From: Fen731 sp964481885
GTDB taxonomy: Bacteria; Actinomycetota; Humimicrobiia; Humimicrobiales; Humimicrobiaceae
Length of the DNA stretch: 64,000 nt
Direction: 5' to 3'
NCBI GenBank assembly: GCA_964481885.1
Contig: CAYZUS010000007.1
Coordinates: 15,261-79,260 of the forward strand
Of the stretch, positions 1 to 8,613 are shown in pieces; position 1 is the stretch's first letter, and the number at the start of each line of letters is the position of its first letter. Below the pieces are notes generated by a model, which saw only the letters and a list, made by a program, of their open reading frames with translations, was not told the origin of the DNA and did not search any database. A program made the position numbers and the translations under genes.

Positions 1-2527
1 AAGCCCTTGGATTTGCCTCCAGTACATATACTGTTGAATTCTTAATGGCAAACTGTATATTCATGAGACCTACAACTTTGAGCGCTTTTGCAATCTTAAA
101 TGTATATTCCTTGATATCTTCTATTACTTTCTTCCTGAGCGTAAACGGCGGGATGACACATGCACTGTCACCAGAGTGGATACCGGCTTCTTCGATATGC
201 TCCATTATACCGCCGATAAATATTTCATCTCCATCATATATTGCATCCACATCGACTTCAATTGCATCTTCAAGAAACTTGTCTACGAGAATAGGCTTGT
301 CCGGCGAAACCAGCCACGCCAGGTTTATAAAATTAGTCAGGCTTTCTTCAGAATATACAATGTTCATGGCCCTGCCTCCAAGAACATAGGATGGTCTGAC
401 AAGTACAGGATATCCGATTTCTTTTGCAACAATTATTGCTTCGCCGGCAGTCATGGCCGTACCGTTTTGAGGCTGCGGTATACCCAGTTCATTTAACAGG
501 CTGCCAAACCTTTTCCTGTCCTCTGCCAAATCGATACTGTCAGGAGAAGTTCCCAGAATATTTACCCCTGCTTCGTGAAGGCGCATGGCAAGCTTTAGAG
601 GTGTCTGGCCACCAAACTGCACTATAACTCCTTCGGGTTTCTCGGCTTCAATGATATTTAAGACATCTTCAAATGTGAGAGGTTCAAAATACAGCCTGTC
701 AGAGGTGTCGTAATCAGTGCTGACTGTTTCCGGGTTGCAGTTTACCATTATTGTCTCATACCCGTCTTCATGCAGAGCAAAAGAGGCATGTACACAGCAG
801 TAGTCAAACTCGATGCCCTGGCCTATCCTGTTTGGCCCGCTTCCCAAAATCGCTATCTTTTTTTTGTCAGTGGGTCTTATTTCACTCTCGGTCTCATATG
901 TTGAATAATAGTAAGGAGTGTAGGCTTCAAATTCTGCGGCACAGGTATCTACAGTCTTATAAACTGGCTGGACCTTTAATTTCCTTCGCAGGCTTCTTAC
1001 AGCGTCTTCTGTACTTTTGCAGAGATAAGACAGCTGTTTGTCAGAATACCCCATCCTTTTTGCTTCAAAAAGCTTTTCTGCCGTTAGTTCATCAATTCTG
1101 CAGCCGGAAAAGCTTTTCTCGTATTCCACAAGCTGTTTTATATTATTTAAAAACCACGGGTCAATTTTTGTGTGATTATGTATTTCTTCGATGCTCATGC
1201 CAATCTCAAAAGCATATTTTATATAAAAAATCCTGTCCTGATTGGGGACAGTAAGGTTAGTTGAAACAAGCTCATTTTTTAAACCTGCAAAACCATCGCT
1301 TCCAAGGCCATACCTGTCAATCTCAAGCGAACGTATGGCTTTCTGGAGAGCTTCCTTAAATGTCCTGCCGATAGCCATTGCCTCTCCTACAGACTTCATT
1401 CGTGTAGTAAGGCTTAAATCCGTACCGGGGAATTTTTCAAAGGCCCATCTTGGAAACTTCACCACGACATAATCAATGGATGGCTCAAAACAGGCCGGGG
1501 TCTTTTTGGTGATATCGTTTGGTATCTCGTCAAGCGTATACCCAATGGCAAGCTTGGTGGCAATTTTTGCAATCGGAAAACCGGTGGCTTTTGAAGCAAG
1601 AGCACTGCTTCTTGAAACCCTCGGATTCATTTCGATTACTACCATTTTCCCGTTTGCCGGATTTACTGCAAACTGGATATTGGAACCGCCGGTTTCCACC
1701 CCTATTTCCCTTATTATCGCAATTGATGCCTGCCTCATCTCCTGATATTCCCTGTCGGTTAAGGTCTGTGCAGGCGCTACCGTAATACTGTCGCCGGTAT
1801 GAACGCCCATCGGGTCAAAATTCTCAATGGAGCATACAATAACCACATTATCATTTTTGTCCCTCATCACCTCAAGCTCATATTCTTTCCAGCCCGCAAC
1901 AGATTTTTCTATAAGCACCTGTGATACAGGAGAGAAATCAAGTCCCATAGACACAATTTCTATAAATTCCTCTTTGTTAAAAGCAACTCCTCCGCCTATT
2001 CCGCCAAGAGTAAAACTTGGCCTTACAACCAGGGGGAACTTTAAGTCATTGCTTATGTCAAGGGCCATTTTCAAGCTGTTTGCATACCCGCTCGGAGGAA
2101 CCTCCAGGTTAATATTTTTCATTGCCTGCTTGAATTCTTCCCTGTCTTCGGCTTTCTGTATTACATCCACACTTGCCCCGATAAGCTCAACCCCGTATTT
2201 TTCAAGCACATTTAATTTGGAAAGAGCCATTGCAATGTTTAAACCAGTCTGTCCTCCGAGAGTAGGCAGGATCGCATCGGGCCTTTCCTTTTTTATCACT
2301 TTGGTAACAAACTCCGGAGTCAGAGGTTCAATATATGTCTTGTCTGCAAACTCCGGGTCCGTCATTATTGTTGCAGGATTTGAATTTATCAGGACAACTT
2401 CAATACCTTCATCCTTTAAAACCTTGCATGCCTGGGTTCCCGAATAGTCAAATTCACAGGCCTGGCCGATGACTATCGGTCCCGAGCCGATTATAAGTAT
2501 CTTTTTTAAATCTTTTCTTCTGGGCAT
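1..2527 (-). CDS. carB: Carbamoyl-phosphate synthase large subunit, 3'-truncated by window edge
   Basis: This subunit makes carbamoyl phosphate from bicarbonate, ATP and the ammonia delivered by CarA, for pyrimidine and arginine synthesis. I translated about 842 residues, starting MPRRKDLKKILIIGSGP. The two tandem ATP-grasp halves are visible, each opening with a GSGP(I/N) nucleotide-binding start (residues ~13 and ~560) and carrying NPATIMTDPE or NPETVSTDYD. The C-terminal ~230 residues, including the allosteric MGS-like domain, lie outside the window. The ATG at 2527 is only 5 bases after the carA stop, so it is the last visible gene of the pyr operon. The family identity is certain. Confidence 0.97.
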   Translation of the reverse strand, partial: MPRRKDLKKILIIGSGPIVIGQACEFDYSGTQACKVLKDEGIEVVLINSNPATIMTDPEFADKTYIEPLTPEFVTKVIKKERPDAILPTLGGQTGLNIAMALSKLNVLEKYGVELIGASVDVIQKAEDREEFKQAMKNINLEVPPSGYANSLKMALDISNDLKFPLVVRPSFTLGGIGGGVAFNKEEFIEIVSMGLDFSPVSQVLIEKSVAGWKEYELEVMRDKNDNVVIVCSIENFDPMGVHTGDSITVAPAQTLTDREYQEMRQASIAIIREIGVETGGSNIQFAVNPANGKMVVIEMNPRVSRSSALASKATGFPIAKIATKLAIGYTLDEIPNDITKKTPACFEPSIDYVVVKFPRWAFEKFPGTDLSLTTRMKSVGEAMAIGRTFKEALQKAIRSLEIDRYGLGSDGFAGLKNELVSTNLTVPNQDRIFYIKYAFEIGMSIEEIHNHTKIDPWFLNNIKQLVEYEKSFSGCRIDELTAEKLFEAKRMGYSDKQLSYLCKSTEDAVRSLRRKLKVQPVYKTVDTCAAEFEAYTPYYYSTYETESEIRPTDKKKIAILGSGPNRIGQGIEFDYCCVHASFALHEDGYETIMVNCNPETVSTDYDTSDRLYFEPLTFEDVLNIIEAEKPEGVIVQFGGQTPLKLAMRLHEAGVNILGTSPDSIDLAEDRKRFGSLLNELGIPQPQNGTAMTAGEAIIVAKEIGYPVLVRPSYVLGGRAMNIVYSEESLTNFINLAWLVSPDKPILVDKFLEDAIEVDVDAIYDGDEIFIGGIMEHIEEAGIHSGDSACVIPPFTLRKKVIEDIKEYTFKIAKALKVVGLMNIQFAIKNSTVYVLEANPRA

Positions 2528-2532
2528 TTAAA

Positions 2533-3747
2533 TTAACAACCTGCCGCTTTCTTAAATTTTTCTATATATTGCCTGAAATTTTTAAATATATATCTTGAAT
2601 CATATGGACCCGGGGCCGCTTCGGGGTGATGCTGGACGCTGTATGCAAATATCTCAGGATATTCCAGGCCTTCTATTGTATTATCATTTAAATTCATGTG
2701 AGTTACCCTAAAAGAAGATTTTTTTATTGACTTTAAAGAATCTGTGTCTACGGAAAATCCGTGGTTTTGTGTTGTAATTTCGACCCGGCCATTATCCAGA
2801 TTCTTGACCGGCTGGTTCCCGCCATGATGTCCAAACTTTAATTTATACGTTTTTGCTCCAAGTGCCAGTGCCATTAGCTGGTGCCCGAGGCATATCCCGA
2901 ATACAGGTATTCGGCCGAGCATTTCAGATATTGTTTTTATTGCATATCCGACTGCGGCAGGATCACCTGGTCCGTTTGACAAAAAAACTCCATCCGGTTT
3001 GAGTTCCAGTATCTTTTTTATATCTGTCGTGGCTGGCAAAACATGGAGCTTAAAACCTGCACCGTCAAGGCATCTTAAAATATTAAATTTTATGCCAAAA
3101 TCAAGCACTGCAATTTTATAGTCAGTTCCTATGTGATTAGAATTACCGTATGCGTTGTTTTCAGGACCGCCAGCAGAATCACTGCTTTGTGCATGGTCAG
3201 TGTCACTGAAAGCAGCATTGGCTTGCATATGTGCAGCGCCACCCTTATATATATAGCCGCTTTTGCAGGTTACGAATTTTACAAGATCGCTTCCAGCCAT
3301 GTCCGGGTGATTTTTAAGTTTTGCGCTGAGCTTTTTAACATCACCGGTTTCTGTAGAAATAATGCCTTTCATGGCTCCGGATATCCTTATCAGTTTGGTA
3401 AGCATTCTCGTGTCAATCTCTGAGATGCCGGTAATACTGTTTTTCTTTAGATAAGCGCTTATGCTTGTCTTGGCCCTATAGTTACTGTAGTTTTCAAAGA
3501 ATTCTCTTACAATAAACCCTGAAACATGCACTTTGGAGGATTCGACGTCTTCATCATTTACACCATAATTGCCTATCTGGGGATATGTCATCGTCACTAT
3601 CTGCCCGTAGTATGAAGGGTCAGTAAGGATTTCCTGATAGCCGGTCATGCCTGTGTTAAACACAACTTCCCCCACTGCTTCACCTTCGGCTCCAAAACCA
3701 ATGCCCCGAAACAGCGTTCCATTTTCCAATAATAAGACTGCTTTCAA
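2533..3747 (-). CDS. carA: Carbamoyl-phosphate synthase small (glutaminase) subunit
   Basis: This subunit hydrolyses glutamine and channels ammonia to CarB. The N-terminal CPSase small domain (FNTGMTGYQEILTDPSY) is followed by a class I glutamine amidotransferase domain with the nucleophile in FGICLGHQ (C286) and the His/Glu pair in QHHPE (H374, E376). The TTG start at 3747 has an AAGGAAA ribosome site 7 bases upstream and a family-typical first residue. Residues ~168-208, between the two domains, form a Ser/Asn/Ala-rich polar insert that I do not know from ordinary CarA proteins. It follows pyrC after a 144-base AT-rich spacer in which I saw no second PyrR site. Confidence 0.96.
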   Translation of the reverse strand: MKAVLLLENGTLFRGIGFGAEGEAVGEVVFNTGMTGYQEILTDPSYYGQIVTMTYPQIGNYGVNDEDVESSKVHVSGFIVREFFENYSNYRAKTSISAYLKKNSITGISEIDTRMLTKLIRISGAMKGIISTETGDVKKLSAKLKNHPDMAGSDLVKFVTCKSGYIYKGGAAHMQANAAFSDTDHAQSSDSAGGPENNAYGNSNHIGTDYKIAVLDFGIKFNILRCLDGAGFKLHVLPATTDIKKILELKPDGVFLSNGPGDPAAVGYAIKTISEMLGRIPVFGICLGHQLMALALGAKTYKLKFGHHGGNQPVKNLDNGRVEITTQNHGFSVDTDSLKSIKKSSFRVTHMNLNDNTIEGLEYPEIFAYSVQHHPEAAPGPYDSRYIFKNFRQYIEKFKKAAGC

Positions 3748-3891
3748 TTAAGTTTCCTTTTATGTTTTACTATGTTGCATTGTTTAATATTATATTCAAA
3801 AATTTAAATTCTTATTTTAAAAACCCAGTGCTTTTACAAATGCGATCTTATAAATCCAATAAAAAAATAGATTTATACTTATTTTCTCAAA

Positions 3892-5265
3892 TTATATTTT
3901 TAGATATCCTATCTTTCCGTTATTGAATGTGCACATTACTTCTCCGGTCAGTGTTTGTCCCATGAAAGGACTGTTTAAGCTTTTAGATAAAAAGAAATCC
4001 CTTTTTATAGTTTGTTCCTTTTTTAAATCAAGGATTACAAGCTCAGCGATATTCCCTGTCTTTATCTCCGGAGGCTTTAGGCCCATTATTTTATATGGAG
4101 CCTGCGCCAGATATGACAAGTATTTATTTAAAGGAAATTTTCTCCTAATTACAAGTTCGCTGTAAGTTGCCGCAAATAATGTTTCCATCCCTGTTACTCC
4201 GCAGGCAGCTTCCTTTAGTGTGGTATTTTTTTCATATTCAGTATGCGGGGCATGGTCGCTTGCAATTGCGTCAATTACTCCGGTACCCAAAGCTTCCGCC
4301 AAAGCTTCCCTGTCTTCCTTTGACCTTAGTGGAGGGTTGACCTTAAAATTTGTGTCGTAATGCTCAAGGCATCTGTCATCAAAACAAAGATGATGAGGGG
4401 TGACATCACATGTAACGATGACCCCATCTTCCTTTGCCAGGCGGATAAGCTCAACCGAATCCATTGAACTTATATGTGTAAAATGTATCCTTGCTTTTGT
4501 TTTTTTTGCAAGCTTAATGTCTCTTGCGACCATTAATGTTTCTGAAAGACTGGAAATTCCTTCAAGTCCCAGTTTTGCAGAATAGTATCCCTCGTGCATG
4601 ATCCCTGACCTTGAGAAACTATAATCTTCTTCATGAAGTATAAGCGGTATGTCAAACTGCCTGGCATATCGCATTATCTCATACATCAGTTTTGAATCCT
4701 GAACACAAAACCCGTCATCAGAAAAAGCAACGGCTCCGCACTCCTTTAAGAGGCCTATCTCAGTTAATTCTGCCCCTTCAAGCTTTTTTGTCATTGCCGC
4801 AACCGGGTAAACCTTAAATCCTTTTTTAGCAGCTGCCTGCAAAATATATTTGACAAGATATTGGCTGTCAACAGGAGGTTTTGTATTAGGCATGCAGCAA
4901 ATTGAAGTAATGCCGCCGTGCAAAGCTGCAGAGATTCCGCTTTCTATATCTTCCTCATCTTCATTTCCCGGTTCCCTCAAATGCACATGCATGTCCATAA
5001 AAGAAGGGCATACAACCATGCCTGCAGCGTCTATTAAAACTCTTCCATTATTTGCCTTTATCTTTTCGCTGCCATGAATCGGGCCGTATTGCTCAATGTC
5101 ATCTATCGACAAATCACTGCCGATGGATTTTATTGTTCCGTTTTCTATTTCTATATCAGCCAGAGTTTCTGATACTACTCCCGGACAAATGATTCTGGCA
5201 TTCCTTATTACAAGGTTTTTAATATCAAAATGCTTTTCGTTGTTGGGAAATCCTTTGCTGTCCAT
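3892..5265 (-). CDS. pyrC: Dihydroorotase
   Basis: This is the third step of pyrimidine synthesis, cyclising carbamoyl aspartate to dihydroorotate. The 457-residue protein is a class I (multidomain-like) amidohydrolase. The metal ligands are seen in MDMHVHLREPG, then HEED, FTHISS and CDVTPHHLCF, and the catalytic Asp in ASDHAPHTEYEK. An N-terminal extension of ~30 residues precedes the usual beta-sandwich start. It lies 17 bases downstream of pyrB in the same operon. The reaction assignment is firm because of the pyrB/carA/carB neighbours; on sequence alone an allantoinase or hydantoinase would be the alternative. Confidence 0.95.
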   Translation of the reverse strand: MDSKGFPNNEKHFDIKNLVIRNARIICPGVVSETLADIEIENGTIKSIGSDLSIDDIEQYGPIHGSEKIKANNGRVLIDAAGMVVCPSFMDMHVHLREPGNEDEEDIESGISAALHGGITSICCMPNTKPPVDSQYLVKYILQAAAKKGFKVYPVAAMTKKLEGAELTEIGLLKECGAVAFSDDGFCVQDSKLMYEIMRYARQFDIPLILHEEDYSFSRSGIMHEGYYSAKLGLEGISSLSETLMVARDIKLAKKTKARIHFTHISSMDSVELIRLAKEDGVIVTCDVTPHHLCFDDRCLEHYDTNFKVNPPLRSKEDREALAEALGTGVIDAIASDHAPHTEYEKNTTLKEAACGVTGMETLFAATYSELVIRRKFPLNKYLSYLAQAPYKIMGLKPPEIKTGNIAELVILDLKKEQTIKRDFFLSKSLNSPFMGQTLTGEVMCTFNNGKIGYLKI

Positions 5266-5282
5266 TTTTTTATTTTAATTAT

Positions 5283-6215
5283 TTAACCGGTTGTTAAAAG
5301 TAAATATATAAGAGCCATTCTGGTCGCGACCCCGTTTCTTACCTGCTCATTTATCTTTATTTTTTCTTTCATAATATCTTCAGAATTCATTACAGCTTCA
5401 CTTATTTCAGTACCCCTGTTTACGGGTCCGGGGTGCATTACAAGCGCACCTTCTTTCATCCTTTGCAGCCTTTTAACATCAAGCCCTAAGAATCTGTTGT
5501 ATTCATTTATTGAAGGATAGTATTTCCTTTCCTGCCTTTCAAGCTGCATCCTCAGCATGTATAGTACGTCTGCAGTCTCAATAATATCGTCAATATTATT
5601 GCACACGTTTACCTTAAAATAATCAATATTTTCCGGCAGAAGCATTGATGATGATACCAGAGTTACATCCATGTTCATTTTTTTAAACAATAACATATCT
5701 GATCTGGCGACCCTGCTGTTAACTATGTCTCCAACAATTGCAACTTTTAAGCCTTTAAAATCACCGAATGCTTTTTTTATGGTATACAGGTCAAGCAGGG
5801 CCTGGGTAGGATGCTGATGCTTGCCGTCGCCCGCATTAATAATCGGCAGTCCTGTATTGCATGAAATAAAATCCATGACTCCGCTGTCTGAATGCCTCAC
5901 AATAAGCAGATCCACTATCATTGACTGAATAGTCTTAATTGTATCTATTATGGATTCACCCTTTTTCATACTGCTCGATGATGCGGTGAAATTTATAATA
6001 TCAGCATTGAGCCGCTTTGCGGCAAGTTCGAATGAAATCCTGGTCCTGGTGCTTGACTCAAAGAACAGGTTTAATATTGTCTTTCCCCTTAGCGCCGGTA
6101 CCTTTTTTAAGTCTCTTTCAAGCACCTCATCGAAAGTATCAGCGTTTTCAAGAATCAGGTTTATGTCATCGACAGAAAGATCTGCGATATCTATTACGTT
6201 TTTTACACTTAACAT
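5283..6215 (-). CDS. pyrB: Aspartate carbamoyltransferase catalytic subunit
   Basis: This enzyme joins carbamoyl phosphate to aspartate, the committed step of pyrimidine synthesis. At 310 residues it has the family's normal length. The carbamoyl-phosphate site reads FESSTRTRISFE (Ser replaces the more common Pro after Glu), and the aspartate-side motif is HPGPVNRGTEI. GDGKHQHPTQALLDLYT is intact. There is no pyrI regulatory subunit nearby, consistent with PyrR-controlled operons in which ATCase is not allosterically regulated through PyrI. It lies 37 bases after pyrR. Confidence 0.97.
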   Translation of the reverse strand: MLSVKNVIDIADLSVDDINLILENADTFDEVLERDLKKVPALRGKTILNLFFESSTRTRISFELAAKRLNADIINFTASSSSMKKGESIIDTIKTIQSMIVDLLIVRHSDSGVMDFISCNTGLPIINAGDGKHQHPTQALLDLYTIKKAFGDFKGLKVAIVGDIVNSRVARSDMLLFKKMNMDVTLVSSSMLLPENIDYFKVNVCNNIDDIIETADVLYMLRMQLERQERKYYPSINEYNRFLGLDVKRLQRMKEGALVMHPGPVNRGTEISEAVMNSEDIMKEKIKINEQVRNGVATRMALIYLLLTTG

Positions 6216-6252
6216 GGCACTCTGCCCTTTTTATCTTTTATATTAATTGCTG

Positions 6253-6801
6253 TCACCTGCTTTTACCGCTTTCAATTATAGATACACTATCTTCCCGGCC
6301 ATCTGTCTCAGCCAGACATACTTCTATCGATTCGCTCAAAGAAGTGGGAATATTTTTACCGACGTAGTCCGCCCTTATTGGCAGCTCTCTGTGGCCCCTG
6401 TCAATTAACACAACAAGTTGTATTGTCTTTGGCCTCCCAAAGTCAATCAATGCATCAAGAGCAGCTCGAACGGTCCGGCCAGTAAATAATACATCGTCTA
6501 CAAGAATTATGTCGCGCTCGTCGATCCCGAAAGAAATGTCAGTAACGCCTACTTTTGGTTTTACTTTTTTTGCATAATCATCACGATAAAAAGTTATATC
6601 CAGCTTTCCGACTTCTGACTCAACTCCTTCAAGGGCCCTGATATTTTTAGCTATTCTCTGTGCCAGGGGCACTCCCCTTTTCTGGATACCGATAAAGCAG
6701 AGGTTTTTTGATCCCCTGTTTCTTTCAAGTATCTCATGAGAAATCCTTTTTAATATTCTCTCGATATCTGCATCATTTAGAATAAATGCTTTTTGTGTCA
6801 T
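6253..6801 (-). CDS. pyrR: PyrR bifunctional pyr attenuator protein / uracil phosphoribosyltransferase
   Basis: PyrR senses UMP/UTP and binds the pyr leader RNA to stop transcription; many members also convert uracil to UMP. The 182-residue protein has the type I phosphoribosyltransferase PRPP loop in ILVDDVLFTGRTVRAAL and the expected N-terminal ILNDADIERIL start. It is the first gene of the operon. The ATG at 6801 follows a GGGG ribosome site (6814-6811), which sits directly behind the attenuator's U-tract, so termination would remove the whole operon. The leader structure supports a genuine regulatory PyrR rather than a simple salvage enzyme. Confidence 0.95.
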   Translation of the reverse strand: MTQKAFILNDADIERILKRISHEILERNRGSKNLCFIGIQKRGVPLAQRIAKNIRALEGVESEVGKLDITFYRDDYAKKVKPKVGVTDISFGIDERDIILVDDVLFTGRTVRAALDALIDFGRPKTIQLVVLIDRGHRELPIRADYVGKNIPTSLSESIEVCLAETDGREDSVSIIESGKSR

Positions 6802-6817
6802 GTTTTAGTACCCCAAC

Positions 6818-6848
6818 AAAAAACCCTCTTACAATTAATATAAGAAGG
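6818..6848 (-). terminator. pyr operon attenuator (intrinsic terminator)
   Basis: On the minus strand CCTTCTTA (6848-6841) pairs over 8 bp with TAAGAGGG (6831-6824) around a 9-base loop and is followed by six T (6823-6818). It ends only 16 bases before the pyrR start codon, which places it as a leader attenuator and not as the end of another gene. GAGAAG at 6907-6902 can pair with CTTCTT of its 5' arm, giving a plausible short antiterminator. Confidence 0.75.
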
Positions 6849-6906
6849 CTTTAAACACCAGAACTATTTTATTATATAAAACAAATACTTTTTCCAAAAA
6901 ACTTCT

Positions 6907-6936
6907 CCTTTATAGTCTCTCGGACTATTTTAAAGG
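6907..6936 (-). promoter_or_regulatory. PyrR-binding hairpin (anti-antiterminator)
   Basis: The minus strand folds as CCTTT, bulge AAA, ATAGTC, loop CGAGA, GACTAT, AAAGG: a 5-bp lower stem, a purine bulge on the 5' side, a 6-bp upper stem and a loop in AGTCCGAGAGACT. This closely matches the known PyrR binding loop (ARUCCNGNGAGGYU) apart from one missing loop base. Its 3' foot overlaps the antiterminator strand, so PyrR-UMP binding would favour the downstream terminator. Confidence 0.7.
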
Positions 6937-7010
6937 CCTTTAAATTAACCACTAGCCTAAAATTCAGGCAAACAAATGCGTACATTGTTTTTAATTATAA
7001 GACTTAGGAT

Positions 7011-7039
7011 AATATAAGAAATTTTCGACAAAAATTCAA
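7011..7039 (-). promoter_or_regulatory. Candidate sigma-70 promoter of the pyr operon
   Basis: On the minus strand TTGAAT (7039-7034) and TATATT (7016-7011) are separated by 17 bases, about 75 bases before the PyrR hairpin. A perfect TATAAT at 6999-6994 is a competing -10 without a good -35. The region is AT-rich, so the exact start is uncertain. Confidence 0.35.
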
Positions 7040-7181
7040 GATAATTTTAAAACTATTATTTAAATATCCTGAAAATAAGCTCATATATTTATCCTGTATT
7101 ATTCGTGAATCTAAAGATTCTGAACTTTCAGAGCAGTATTCTATCTGCTGACAAAAACGAAATTTCTCTATAATTTGTAGC

Positions 7182-7242
7182 CAGGGTTGAAAAAGTCCAT
7201 AATCCCTATTTTGGCAAATAGAAAATATCACAACAACCCTGG
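7182..7242. repeat. Inverted repeat CCAGGGTTG / CAACCCTGG
   Basis: Nine-base perfect arms at 7182-7190 and 7234-7242 enclose 43 bases that contain a smaller hairpin (CTATTT/AAATAG). It lies just downstream of the RpiB-like gene on the minus strand and lacks a T-run. A 75-codon open frame crosses it, but I see no family match. It could be a structured 3' end or a remnant of a mobile element. Confidence 0.4.
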
Positions 7243-7265
7243 CAGGATAAATATTTGTATTTTTA

Positions 7266-7838
7266 TTATATGGTATCGGGCTTAACTTTAAGTTCTATTG
7301 GATAGTCTCCCAGTTTTTCAACCTCAAAACCGTTTGCTTTGAATTTCTCATAGTCAAAATTATTGAGCTCATCACATGCCAATTTATGAAACTCATAAAA
7401 ATTGGGCCACCATTCATATCCACTTGCAAGACTATGGCTCAGATATGCATCAACTATATCCTTACCCATTTGAGGCGCTACATAGAAAGCTCCCATGGCA
7501 AGAACGTTGACATTATTTCCGGTAATTGCTCTCAGTGCAGCCGGTACACTCTCAACAACACCAGCGAAAACTCCCGGACATTTACTGGCAGCAATGTGGA
7601 TTCCCATTCCGGTTCCGCAAAACAGTAAAGCTCTCTCAAATTCACCTTCTGAGATTTTTGCTCCAGCCTTCAATCCGATTCGATGGAACATCTCCGGATT
7701 TTTGTCATCTTTAGACCTGACACCAATATCAGTTACGGTCCATCCCTTATTTTTGAGATGCTCTACAACAACTTCTTTTAATGGAAAGCCGGCAAAATCA
7801 GCGGCAACCAAAATCTGTTTGTCCTTTATGGTTTTCAA
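7266..7838 (-). CDS. RpiB/LacA/LacB-family sugar-phosphate isomerase
   Basis: Enzymes of this family interconvert aldose and ketose phosphates (ribose-5-P/ribulose-5-P, galactose-6-P/tagatose-6-P, or tetrose phosphates). The start VAADFAGFPLKEVVVEHL and the catalytic cysteine loop LFCGTGMGIHIAASK are present. At 190 residues it is ~40 longer than typical RpiB, with an extra C-terminal tail (from ~150). A GNNVNVLAMGA segment binds the phosphate side. The ATG at 7838 has a good AAAGGAGC site. It stands alone between the pyr leader and nifU, so its substrate cannot be inferred from neighbours. The longer tail argues against plain ribose-5-phosphate isomerase. Confidence 0.8.
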   Translation of the reverse strand: MKTIKDKQILVAADFAGFPLKEVVVEHLKNKGWTVTDIGVRSKDDKNPEMFHRIGLKAGAKISEGEFERALLFCGTGMGIHIAASKCPGVFAGVVESVPAALRAITGNNVNVLAMGAFYVAPQMGKDIVDAYLSHSLASGYEWWPNFYEFHKLACDELNNFDYEKFKANGFEVEKLGDYPIELKVKPDTI

Positions 7839-8015
7839 ATGATGCTCCTTTCAAATCATAGTCATTACTATCATGCATGCAACAGCAATTGCTTGTTTTA
7901 ATATAAAAAAATCATATTTCATAACGTAACATAATTCAAGCAGTTTGCGAAATAAATGTCTTGAATCGTGGGCTGATTAAAAAATGCCATTAAGCATCAT
8001 AAAATATTGTATAAA

Positions 8016-8046
8016 CAGCAGAAAATATTGCACATATCTTCTGCTG
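8016..8046. terminator. Hairpin CAGCAGAA...TTCTGCTG, probable terminator after nifU-like gene
   Basis: Twelve-base arms with one mismatch (8016-8027 and 8035-8046) enclose a 7-base loop. On the minus strand it follows the nifU-like stop codon by 70 bases and is succeeded by TTTATACAATATTTT, a weak U-rich tail. Confidence 0.45.
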
Positions 8047-8115
8047 TTTACTTTGAATCTGTTTTCCTTCTGTTATCGCTGTGCACGGTGTAAAAAGCTC
8101 AAGTTAAGAAAAGTG

Positions 8116-8334
8116 TTAAACCATTATTACTTCTTTTACTTCTGGAACTATTTCTTTTATTGCTTTCTCGACACCAAATTTCATTGTCATGGTTGACATT
8201 GGGCAACCACTGCATGCACCAGTCAGGCTGACTTTGACAACGCCGTCTTCAACATCTATTAATTTGATATCTCCTCCATCAGCCTGTAGGGACGGGCGAA
8301 TATTTTCCAGTGCTTTCTCTACTCTCTCTTTCAT
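8116..8334 (-). CDS. NifU C-terminal-domain Fe-S scaffold protein
   Basis: This 72-residue protein consists only of the NifU C-terminal (Nfu) domain, which carries a [4Fe-4S] or [2Fe-2S] cluster on a CxxC pair to target proteins. The pair is in GACSGCPMSTMTM (C41, C44), preceded by the family start RPSLQADGGDI. The ATG at 8334 has AAGGAGAAG upstream. No nifS/iscU genes are next to it, but an IscR-like regulator lies 2.7 kb away on the plus strand. Stand-alone Nfu proteins are common in anaerobes with many Fe-S enzymes, here for example PFOR and the radical SAM enzyme. Confidence 0.93.
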   Translation of the reverse strand: MKERVEKALENIRPSLQADGGDIKLIDVEDGVVKVSLTGACSGCPMSTMTMKFGVEKAIKEIVPEVKEVIMV

Positions 8335-8613
8335 ATTTTCTTCTCCTTACGTATTTTCCAAGATTTTAATAAAAATAATTTTAACAGCCACCAATTTAAT
8401 TTATATGATACTAAATAAGTATCATTAAATCAATCTTTATTTGTTTTTAATTATTTTTGTTTAGACACATAATGCATGGGAAAAATATTCCGAAAGGCAT
8501 CATTCTGTAATTAACTACTTTAAGCTAAACCTCTGATACAATTTCTCAAACAAATATAATTGTTTTAAAAAGAAGCTGACTGGTTAATGATAACTGTCGT
8601 GAAAAAATTAATT

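Noticed and set aside
7004..7231. A 75-codon frame starting GTG at 7231
   Set aside because: No ribosome site, no family match, and it overlaps an inverted repeat and the candidate pyr promoter.
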